Below, piece after piece: positions 50,868 to 64,000 of a stretch of DNA of 64,000 nt; position 1 is the stretch's first letter, and every line of letters starts with the position of its first letter. The stretch spans positions 26,462,485 through 26,526,484 of the forward strand of contig NC_134027.1 in NCBI RefSeq assembly GCF_964204645.1, written 5' to 3'. Below the pieces are notes generated by a model. That model ran no database searches. It was not told where the DNA came from and was given only the letters and a program-made list of their open reading frames with translations. Origin of the DNA: Tubulanus polymorphus. Its lineage: Eukaryota > Nemertea > Palaeonemertea > Tubulaniformes > Tubulanidae. Position numbers and translations under genes: made by a program.

Positions 50868-51023
50868 ATAGGGTGTCCCAGTATATCTACAGTACATAAT
50901 ACTTGAGTTCAAGCAGAAAACGTCTATATGGAAAAATAAAGTAACACTTGAAAAAAATACGAAATGCAACTCATGTTTTAAGATGTTTAAAGAATATATA
51001 TTTTCTATGAATGAATTTCAGTC

Positions 51024-52212
<1,189 letters not shown>

Positions 52213-52276
52213 TCTTAGATCGGTCTCTATTAGCAGTTTACGAGTGAACTGTGAAAATAGACTTAGAAATCTGGGG

Positions 52277-52285
52277 TTTATATAA
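52277..52285 (-). promoter_or_regulatory. Putative TATA box of GST gene 5
   Basis: TTATATAAA on minus, about 70 bp upstream of the ATG, followed by CCCC as in gene 3. Confidence 0.5.
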
Positions 52286-52756
52286 AGTTTCTTCGCTTAT
52301 CAGTGAATAAGCGCTATATTCTCACTGATAAGGACGACATTGGAGACAATATTGAATCATTCATCAGCAGATCTGGGCAGGTGACTTTATATATATATAT
52401 TTTTCCACTGAAAAATTTTGAGTGCCAGTGATCTGATAAACAAGTAAAGGCATAAGTTATCAATGACAGAGCTCGCTAAGGACGTCTAGTTGATACGGCT
52501 AGGTGTGTAAAAGTCAGTGGCTTCCGATAACAAATAATGCATTGACTCATGCTATATATATACGGTACTAACAGTTGGTCGAGAATCTAAGATGAGAAAG
52601 CGAATAGAACTAAAGTTGAAAACTAAAGTTCGTGATCCCCAGATAAAGTTAGAAGTTCAAGATTCGCTAACACAAGTTTAAACGCGAACACGAACTTTAG
52701 ACCGCTGAAATCAGAAACACGACAATAATTTCCAGACACAGTCCATGATTACATGA

Positions 52757-54641
<1,885 letters not shown>

Positions 54642-54671
54642 ATCTCCTATACTGGAATACTAGATAATAGA

Positions 54672-54677
54672 AATAAA
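54672..54677 (+). terminator. Polyadenylation signal AATAAA of GST gene 6
   Basis: Hexamer about 30 bases after the stop codon. Confidence 0.7.
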
Positions 54678-54733
54678 GCATTTCTGTGTCCGATGAGAGC
54701 GTATTTGAATTGTTATAACTCTTTTTTAACAGG

Positions 54734-54992
54734 TCGTTTATCCGGGCGCCGCTTAAGGCAGGTTCGGGGGTACGAGTCACGCAAATACTCCTTACTTCGT
54801 AAACTGAGATCTAGCAGTCATTTCTTTCATTTAAAAAACCCTAAAACGGTTCCTAGGTCAATTACTAATGAAATTGAGAACCTAATTGATTTGGCCCTTT
54901 CAGAGAAATTTGATCCCTTTGAAAAATCCTGGAGTCACTCATCGCTTCTTGATACAAATACCATCAAACAACTATTGCTCTTAAATATTTGA
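54734..54992 (+). other. Unassigned open frame after an acceptor-like site
   Basis: After TTTTTTAACAG an open frame of about 85 codons runs to TGA (ends LLLLNI). It contains RSITNEIENLIDLALSEKF. No donor or partner exon was found and I do not recognise it. It may be an exon relic or a repeat fragment. Confidence 0.25.
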
Positions 54993-55554
54993 TGTTTTAT
55001 CCATATTTTGGTCGATTTGCAGCAGAGTCAAAGTCCAAATAGCGAATAAGACAGAAAACGCATTTTAATACTTGCGAGGAGTTTATTTCAAAAAATCCAC
55101 AGAACCAGAAAAACTCTACAAGGTATATATATATATATGCATATATATATATTTATAGTTTACATAATTACAGAATACAGGCTTTATAACATTCAAGCTA
55201 AAAAAAGAACTTTAAAAAGCAAAGTTTAGATAGAAATTGAATTGGATCGCATCAGAATTATTTTCTAAGTGATGCGAAGTAAATAGAAACCAAAGCTGTG
55301 AAGATGACGAAAACAGAAAAACATCATCGAAGTCTTTAGCACGGTACAGGTTTTGTGATATATCAATATACGAACAATAAAAATAAGAAATGTAGATCAA
55401 AACGAATTCGATATAAGCCAACTTTCATAACATGGAATGATTCACAAAATAATGATTCACTCGACGACAACATTTCATTCCATTTCATTTAGAGGTAAAA
55501 ACAGAACAAGCGGGAAAAAGATTATCTCTATTTGAACTTAAACACGCGATCTAA

Positions 55555-55739
55555 GGCTAAATAAAAATGATACCTTGTTCCTCCTTATCGGCCGGGTCAT
55601 TTGGTAAAACTCAATAACCTTTCTAATCAGTTCATTTCTATATAACTTCTGTTATGGTTAGCTTGATCGTTAGGCGCCCAGCCGGGTCAACTTTAAAGCT
55701 CGGCAGAAATTAGAAACAGGATATCAATTTTCGTTAGCC
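55555..55739. mobile_element. Harbinger-like MITE, diverged copy
   Basis: Starts GGCTAAATAAAAATGATACC and ends ATCAATTTTCGTTAGCC. Flanked by TAA on the left and TTA on the right. Internal GCCGGGTCA blocks match 29333-29551. Confidence 0.6.
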
Positions 55740-55946
55740 TTATAAACGAAAGGAAATAAAGAACGACGGACCCGGTATAACAACATGTCTAGCATACACC
55801 TATTAATTGAACCTAGGAAAAAGTTTTCCCGGGGACTATCAAAACATTTACCGAATAAACAGATAAAATCAAACTATTATCGATGTCTGGAACGTTTAAT
55901 TATTGTAATATGAATATACCGACTATGACCCTGTTTGCCTTGTTAA

Positions 55947-56166
55947 GGCCAAAAAAAATTGATACCTTGTTTCTCCGCTCTGCTGAGCTTAAATGTTGAC
56001 CCGGCCGGCCGCCTATCTACCCTATACATTACTTTTTTTTAAATCGTGATCAATTTTACCATAACAGACCCGGCCGCTATAGAAACGAACTGTTAATAAA
56101 TTTTATCATATTTTACAAAAATGACCCGGCCGCTGCGGAGAAACAAGGTATCATTTTTGTTTAGCC
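55947..56166. mobile_element. Harbinger-like MITE, inverted copy of 29333-29551
   Basis: Nearly full-length and opposite in orientation to the copy at 29333. Flanked by TAA on both sides, consistent with a TWA target. Confidence 0.75.
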
Positions 56167-59100
56167 TAAAGCCTACGTAAAACGCTGCACAATCTACTGA
56201 TATAAAAAGAGCTCGTGAAGATACTACAATCTACTTAATAGAATTCATTACAAATGAAAGGCACATTATATGAATACATAAAACACATTCGATGTCTTTT
56301 TTTAATTATTTGTTGTAAAGACTTACGTAGTTTTTTTCGTTTTGATAAGTTATAAAATGGCTGTATCTCCCCAGTAAAAGGATACCAAATAATCTAAACT
56401 ATCTTTGCACGAGATTCATTTTCGAAATTGCCTAAAAACACTTTGGCAATACGATGTAATATGGCACGAATTGAAAAATGGAAGTATTATGAAGTTTAAG
56501 CCTTTTATTATCATTATTGGTATGATACGTTTCAATTTGAGGAGATAATCAAAACTGAATGTACCCTAAATACCATATGTATAATAAATACTACACAATA
56601 ATACAATGAACGCATTATGCCCACAATACTTCAAAATTCATAAAGCAACAGCATTAGTTAAACATTATCAACAACCATTTCGAGAGACTAAGTGTCCTGT
56701 TATTATTACTACACGCTAAAATTACCCTTTTTATTCATTTATTAGATCAGCAGTTTTAAAACAACAGTAACATCTTTGTGTTATCAATTATCATAATGCT
56801 GGACAATAAATTTGGAACCGTCAAGTGAAGTTTTAAAGAGTGGGACCAGTTTTAGTAGATCAGAGTTTGGAAGCTGTTTACTCTTACGGATTGGTCAGCA
56901 GTATATAGTGATAACAAAACTACAGTTTCACGCTTGAATTGGTATCAAAAAGTTCTAATTCTACAGACGATCACAGACTCAAATACGTTATAAAGGCAGA
57001 GCTCAGTTTATAACCATAAACAAGTTACCATAATATTTCGTGGTCAACAATTTCTGATGTACAAACAACAATACGCAGCCGTATTTGTAAAAGCCTGTTG
57101 ATAATATATACTACTCACTTTCCAGTTATATCGTTAGAAGGTGTGCTTTGATAGGTTGCGATCAGTTCGATGTTATTATCAGCAATCGCTACAATGCTGC
57201 TTCACTATACCGTGAGGTGCTGCCGCTATGCTCATCGTTAGCGGTATTTCCAAACACTAACATGAACTAACTCTGGCAATCAAGGCGCTTCTTCGTGAGG
57301 TGCTGCGCTTATGTACGTCATTAGCGGAATCTTTCTCATGCATTATTGTGCAGTGTGATTATATACTAGATTATGAAAAAAGAACAATTAAGTTTTGAAT
57401 TGAAAAACAGAAGTTGATGCTAACGCTAGTGCATGAAATATCCGCCAACGAATAGCAAGCACCTTGACGGTGTAGTAAGGCAGGATCCCCAGAGTTGGTT
57501 TATATAGTGTAGGAAAATACGTTAGCACGAGGATAGCGGTAGCTTGAGCCCGCCTAGGCCCAAGAAATCAGGGTGACAAAATATGGGCTATTTATAAGCC
57601 ATTTGAGAAACCCGGTTTCAAAACTTGAAACTAACACAACCAACAATAATCAGTCGTTCAGTTGATACCCTGTCTGGTGAATAATATTATGTACAATTAT
57701 TAGCAATTTGATCAAACAAAAATGAGACAGATTCAATCGCCGTGCTTTTAGTTATATATGAATAAACAATCATACTACAGAGTATAGGAAGATAAAGTGA
57801 ATTTAGAATATAGTTGTTGAGCCAAATAAAGTAAAAGTGCCACGGTATTTGTAAAAACAAAAAATAACAGTTGAAGCAGTGTAGTAATGAAAACTTTTTT
57901 CATCTATATACAACATAATCATGTCTATATATAGTATTTGTATTTGATAAAATTCATTTTATACTTTTTTATGTATTTGTTATTTATGTTAATAATGTAG
58001 GCCTATATACATGATACATATACTAATATATAATACAATACAATCGAATATGAGGCAGTGTTTTTAAGTTCACATGATTTCATCATTACAAAAACTCTGA
58101 TACACTATTATAGATAATACGCAGATAATGATGTTTTTATCATCAATAAACGATAATGATTTTATCACTGATTTCAATAACATTTTAATGATTCTTATAT
58201 AAGGGGCTAGTCATAAAATGAGTACGCAAAATTTTTCAACACACCTTCCTGCTCCGTGTGAGCAATTCTAAGCATTATATCATGCAGCCATGGATCCACA
58301 AGGTGCTTTGAATACTAGAACAGCCCCCCCCCTTAGCAAACGGGTAAATTCTATGTATGAGGTAATCAAAAGCAGTGCCACAAAATGCATGGAAATGAGA
58401 CCAATTCTTCAAAATATCCCCAGAGACACAGCTTTACACTGTCACTGCTTGCAGTGATGGTAAGTCCAGTGTCGCGTGGCCCCCTTTAAAAATCTTGTGG
58501 ATCCACCCTTGCACTATACATCTTCACCCATCAAGGGATTCGAACCCACTACGCTAAAGCTGTTCCCCGAACCCCTTGACCTCACAAGTCGTTGGAGTCG
58601 TTACTAGCCGACCAGAATCCAGTCGTACCAATCACAGCGCTTGTAACAAACCGACAGTAGACTTCTGTTGGTTTCCCGTTAAATTGACCAATCAGCGAAC
58701 GTTTTACCGAACAAGGAAGTTTTTCGCAAATCGATATATGACGTCACGCGCAACAGCCCCAATAATGAAATCACGCTTCGTGAGGCCAGGGGGCTGGTGG
58801 AAGCGAGTTCGGGAGTGATACTGGACCCCTGGCAAGCGAGGATGAGGGAAGAGTGGTCAATTTTTTACCTGAATGCGTACTTACTTCATGAATGTACCTT
58901 ACACACATTCAAAACGTTATAAAAAACTGAATTTCCATTTTGATGCAAAAATTATTGAGCTTGAAAAAAAACCAACGCACGCCAAGCATTATGCATTAAA
59001 TATCGTATTCTTGTGTGGAGGGGCGACATCATGAATTCACTGAGTGCTTCAGATCCTACTATTATGCTCATATAGATGACTATTATCGGAGACAATAACC

Positions 59101-59679
59101 TTTGAAACTATGTATGAGAAAAACCCATATTTTAAAATTCAACAATCATTATTTTGAGACAGGCTTACGATGACTAATCTAATCATATAGAAATGGAGTG
59201 TTTTCAGTATTTTCATCTTTCACGTAACATTGAAATATTTGAAAGCACCATTTTACAGTTTTATTTTCATTAAAGCACCCACTTTCATATAAAATACCAA
59301 GCAAGTAATTATAAATAACAGTATAGCGAATAATTGTTCATATGATAATAACAAATGTTGATTAACTGCGATCAATTGACGATCGCCTCGAATCTAGTTT
59401 ATAAACTCTGAAGTACCTTCAAACTTATCGCCTTACTGCAGACAAGTATGAACTACAGGTGAAATATATTACCGAACCACTTCAGGTTTACTGTTTGTTG
59501 TTATTGTATGGCACATGATTTTGATACGGAGACAATATCAATGGCACTATTTGTACAGGTCTAGCTCATACTCTGGGGGACAGGCTTGAGTTGGCTGGCA
59601 CGTCTACACGCTAGCAACAGTCGGCGTAAATTGAGATCGTGATGATGCGGAGAAAACAGCAGAGACTGTTAGTTCCTGC
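56167..59679. other. No gene seen; probably includes the receptor 3' UTR
   Basis: AT-rich with no supported exon. The right part, from 59679 leftward, is the expected 3' UTR of the nuclear receptor gene on minus. 57230-57350 has a paired GTGAGGTGCTGC unit. 58290-58600 holds repeat-like sequence, including GGGATTCGAACCCACTACG (B-box-like on minus) with flanking TCAAGGG/CCCTTGA, probably a SINE fragment. Confidence 0.4.
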
Positions 59680-62600
59680 TTACCTGAAAATAGAAACACA
59701 TTTTACAGAAACAATCTTTAAAACTCGTTATAAGTTCGAAATCACTGCATACAAATTTAAAAGGATTTAGAATAATACAGATTTGAAATTTCAAATGTTT
59801 CAAACAGTCTCGTGAGATTATTAATTCTTGAGAAATGAATTTCATTTAAAAATTTTGAAAAATTCTGTATATAGTGGGTTTTAAATTTGAATCTATATTC
59901 TCCACGTCAAGAGTGTACAGGATATTCTACCGATGCGAAACTCATAAATTCCATATAAACAATAAAAATTACTATGAATTCAATTATGGACGTACCAGGA
60001 ATTGATCTCAGGTAGTGGCTGACATGGATGAGGTGTTGGGGGCTGGCGGGGTCTTTGATCCAAACATCCAGAGGGTGTCCTAGAAAATAGAGAAGCACAT
60101 CATGTACTCTTCAGTCATGTAAGGTAATTTTCATTATAGAGAAATAGGTGATGAATGATGACCTTAGTAAGGTAAAGGCAGTTATTGATAGAAATGAAAC
60201 TGGAAAAAAAACTTAAAAAACCAACAGAATATCAAACAATCATATTTTCAGGATATGAACGAATATGAAATACACTACTTAGATTTTTTTAATTTGAAAC
60301 ATAAAACTTTGACAAATGTCCTTGAGTATTCATAACCTTTATGTACGTATAAACCTGGTATAACAATGAACTCCTAAATCTATTCAAATGAGTCATTTTT
60401 AATCGTACTAAACAGATGTTTTTTAAACGATATTCTAAACAAAACTTCAAAATCAACATATCCATTATGATTTAACGTTGATAATAGAATTACTAATCAG
60501 GATATCAGCCTGGTGCGGGTGTTCATTTCCGTAGCTGGATTGCAGAATCGTCGGCGGATGAGGGTCACGTTTTTTAATAGGGCATGAAATTCAAGAGTCA
60601 AAAATGGGTCAAATTTTCGACAAGCTAAAAATCAAAAATTGAAGAGAAAGGCTGCAACCTAGACCACCACTGAGTGTTCGGTAATTGTCTAGATGAAAAT
60701 GAAAGTAAATAAACCTACAAACCATTAGACATGCATGGTTGAATGTAAACATAAATTGATCCCAGCCATGTTTTCCTCGCGTATTATCATTAAACCCACA
60801 AGTGAAGGCAGGACACGCTAAAAACCCGCAAATCATTTTCACGCAATTTCAGAAATTGAAAAATCATTAAAATCATATCAAAAATCATGCTTAAGGGATT
60901 CAACCTTCACCTAATACCGGGCTCGAAAATGAAACTTACCAGGCAGCATTGCTGCGCATTGTACGGCTACCGGTCTCATAGACCCAGGTATTAATATCAG
61001 TATTGTCAGTCCATACATGGGGTGGGGTGAAAGTCCTGAAGCTCCATGCACGGGCCAGTTCAGAAACTAGGCAACTCTGCAATTTGCCAGGATGAATACA
61101 AGTTTATTGCGTGTTACATGATTTGAGTTGTTTCGATAGAGGGTGACAATCACTGCCCAAATCTATTAGCAGTTGTTAAAGGATTAAATTCTAAATCATG
61201 AAAAAGTGAAGTTTAAATGTGAGCCAAATATCAGTCATTTTAGGCAATCTGTACCATCAATACATGATGTGTATTTTTGTGAAAAGGTAAATGTTAAAGA
61301 GGAACATACAACAGGGGTGGATCCAAGGGGGTCTAAGCACCGCAGGCCCCCAATTATTTGCCAAGATAACATTTTCACAAAACGGTTTAAGAAAGTTACA
61401 CATAAAGTGGTAAATTAATTTTGTTCAAGAATCACTCTAGATGCCCAGAAAATGGTCCATTGTTTCAAATTTTCTTAAGGGGCTCTCGGGACTTAGCATC
61501 TACAGCACTCGCGATCATGTACCAGGTACATGTATACAACTAGGCTTCCAGTTCTGCCCCCCCCCCCCCGCCCCCTATTCAGAATTCCTGGATCCGCCCC
61601 TGATCAGGTACTAATACTAATATCAGGCAAACTGCATCTATTAATGTTAAGAACATTCACCATTATTTCAGCAAAGCTTCTGAATGTTGTTTAAAGAGAC
61701 TCGGCAATGCATGGAGCATCCCTTAACTATTTGATAGTTGATAGAATTCTTCTTTTTTCAGCGAGTTAGTGATTAGAAATATACTTCTAATTATTGAGCT
61801 TTTTGGATCTGGATTGACTTTTTTAAACAATTCTACTAATTCATTCACGAATATAGAGTACGGAATGCTACATCGCGAAATAACTAATAGAACAAAATAT
61901 ATTATCAATTGTAATCAGAATTCAATCTGATTTCAGTCAATCCAGTTCCCCAAATGCCGTAATCATTTCAACACCAACCGAGATCATTTACGACAAAAAT
62001 GAAAACTTATCAAAATGATTCGAAATTTCTTTCGTCAAAATCTGTACCGGTAAATGATGTCGGTGAGAGTTCAAATGTTCAGTCAGTCAAATCAAACCCG
62101 CTTAATTCAAATCGGCTTATTACAGATTTCTGTCTAATCCGGATATTGTTTACAGTTCACACTACACCAGCAGCAAATGTAAATGTATGTAAAATATAAT
62201 GTTTAATTCAGATTTCTCATAAAGAATTAATTTCACGAATGATCTGAATTATAAGCGGGTTCTTCTGTTTACAAAGCTATATCTCTAGTTAAACCTCTAT
62301 GATATTAATTGATTAAATGCACGCGTTAATTTCTACGAAGACAATTTTACCTCTCCGTCAAAAACTTCTTGATGTAATTCGGGAAACTGAGACGCAGCGT
62401 CCGGTAATTTCATCTTGATATTATTCAAAACTTGAGCGTGTGCTGTATTGATCTTCCGAAGTTGAGGGATGATTTCTATACATTTATAAAACTTTGAATC
62501 GTCTGAAAAGAAATCGTTACGAATCTCATTTTAATAACGTTCGAAAGATAATGAATTTAGGAATGAAATATTGAAAATGATGTCGATATTTTAAACTACC

Positions 62601-63871
62601 TCCAGAATAGTGTCGCATCAGATATGTATGAAATGCTTGTAAATAAACAAACTGTAATTTACTTATTGCTTTATAATTGTTCAATCCAACACGATCTGAA
62701 ATTAATCAAAATAATTTATAGTCGCACAAGTTACACATTATCAAGGTACGTAGCTATGCATCCATGGGAGCATGAGGGTCAAAATTGGCCTCATGAAAAG
62801 TGGCATTTTGAGTACTTTATGGACTTGTAACTTTCATCAAGTCCAGTTATCAATAGAAAATCCATCAAACATCCCATGCAATACGGAATTACATGAACGA
62901 AGAGATATGGGAAATCTCTCTCTCATAAGATAAAATCCTACAATAGAAAAATAAGCCCCAAACTTTTTTGAGCTAGTAGTTTACTTCAACATTTCGACTT
63001 CATCTTAGAATAGAAAAGAATATAGAATCTTAGGTCAGGAATAGAGTATTTCTGAAGATAACTATTAGGATGGTCAAAGCATTAAAATGAACTACTAACT
63101 CAAAGAAACATTTCTGACTTTTCTTTTCTGTACTGTGGGATTTTACCATATAGTCTAAACTCTTGAGTGTTTCATGAATTGTTTTTTTGTTTCTCTCACC
63201 TGGACAGAGGATCATGATGGCTGTAAATAATCCCATCTCTTCTCTCGATAATTTGATAGGGTTTACACGTGAAGCTATGTTGAAAAACTCGTCGAAAAAG
63301 TTCCCAATCGGCATCTTCTGTATAAGTGATCTGTACATAATTTTAAAAAAATTAAAAATTATTGTCCATTTACCTAGAATCTAGAACATAGTATTCAGGG
63401 TTTGTATTAGTCCCAAAATCCTGGAAAAGTTATGGAAATTGGTAATTTCTTTTTTAAAGGCTTGGATAAGGGATTAGACTTCAAGTTTTGTGCCTCAAGC
63501 TATGAAAAAGCTTGGGATTTAAAAGATTTAGTCTGGATTTTTCTAGTGGTTTTAGTTGCATAGGCCTATTATTTGTTTTCATAAAAATTCAACTCTGCCT
63601 TAGTGACAATAAGCTGATACTTCATTTAGTAGCTTTGGAAATTTGGATATCTTGCCCTGGAAATGCTATGGAAAAGTATTGGAAAATCAAAGACTACCAA
63701 TGGTACAAACCATCATTGAAGATACATACCTAGGAACATTATCAACCAGATTTGGATCAAACATCATTTCATGTATGTCGTCGACTAACATACAGAACCG
63801 CGTGACCATTACTTCAAATGATCCTTGTTTGATGAGTTTGATTTGGTCTTCTTGAGCTAATTCTATAAAAC
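59680..63871 (-). CDS. Nuclear receptor ligand-binding domain, NR1-type (partial; 5' part outside window)
   Basis: Ligand-regulated transcription factor. Exons placed: 63871-63730, 63330-63200, 62695-62600, 62502-62351, 61076-60940, 60079-59996 and 59683-59680; all phases agree, giving 247 residues before the stop. Helix 3-4 carries the family signature FIELAQEDQIKLIKQGSFEV; helix 7-9 has EEMGLFTAIMILCPDR and the short third exon; helix 10-11 is QLRKINTAHAQVL; the AF-2 helix is FPELHQEVF. The DR.GL block and AF-2 shape suit subfamily NR1 (Rev-erb/E75, ROR/HR3, VDR/HR96-like); I cannot choose between them. A tail of about 75 residues after AF-2, Pro-rich (RPRQPPTPHPCQPLPEINSW), rests on weaker exons. 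The zinc-finger domain is beyond 64000. Confidence 0.88.
62928..63147. mobile_element. MITE of the AATCC(C/T)AC(A/T) family in a receptor intron
   Basis: Ends AAGATAAAATCCTACAAT and ACTGTGGGATTTTACC; inner TAGTAGTTTACTTCAACATT and GAAGATAACTATTAGGAT match 20344-20572. Confidence 0.65.
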
Positions 63872-64000
63872 CTACAATCGAAAACATTAATCACAGCGCG
63901 TACATGTAATACACGTACTACAGCAAAGCACGAACTGCCACGGATATTATCGGATTTTTTTTATTTCAAATGTTTGTTCAACTTCTTCTATGACTTCATG

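Noticed and set aside
58500-58590. tRNA gene on minus at GGGTTCGAATCCC
   Set aside because: Flanking stem TCAAGGG/CCCTTGA is spaced far too short for a cloverleaf; probably a SINE fragment.
63901-64000. A further nuclear receptor exon at the window edge (minus frame HEVIEEVEQTFEI)
   Set aside because: The frame is open to the edge, but I see no good donor before the stop, so it is not called.

Overview
This window is nuclear DNA from an intron-rich invertebrate animal. The genes have many short exons with GT..AG borders, AT-rich introns and dense small repeats. The gene content (SLMAP, a nuclear receptor, tandem sigma-class GSTs, tandem JHAMT-like methyltransferases) fits a marine bilaterian, probably a spiralian such as a nemertean, annelid or mollusc. 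That placement is inference; nothing in the window fixes the species. Exon borders below were read by eye from splice sites, phase continuity and protein similarity.

Region 1 (1258-20816, minus) is one complete gene for SLMAP, the sarcolemmal membrane-associated protein of the STRIPAK complex. I could place 28 coding exons that keep frame throughout and give 903 codons plus a stop: an N-terminal FHA domain, a long coiled coil and a C-terminal tail anchor. Its introns hold minisatellites, fold-back repeats and MITE-like elements.

Region 2 (22617-43925) holds six copies of a four-exon SAM-dependent methyltransferase gene resembling juvenile hormone acid O-methyltransferase, one on plus and five on minus. 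Copy 1 has lost its normal exon 3 acceptor. Between the copies lie an intronless CDS for an unrecognised 692-residue single-pass membrane protein (24949-27027), a decayed LTR retrotransposon (38541-39432), a nested palindromic mobile element (37834-38085) and a two-exon gene for a small secreted cysteine-rich peptide (40023-40307).

Region 3 (44334-54641) is a sigma-class glutathione S-transferase cluster: four intact five-exon genes on minus, a broken lone first exon, and one divergent five-exon gene on plus. The methyltransferase and GST arrays suggest lineage-specific expansion of small-molecule metabolism or detoxification enzymes.

Region 4 (59680-63871, minus) holds the ligand-binding-domain exons of an NR1-type nuclear receptor. 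Its DNA-binding domain must lie beyond base 64000. The 4.7 kb between the GSTs and the receptor holds repeats and no gene I can support.
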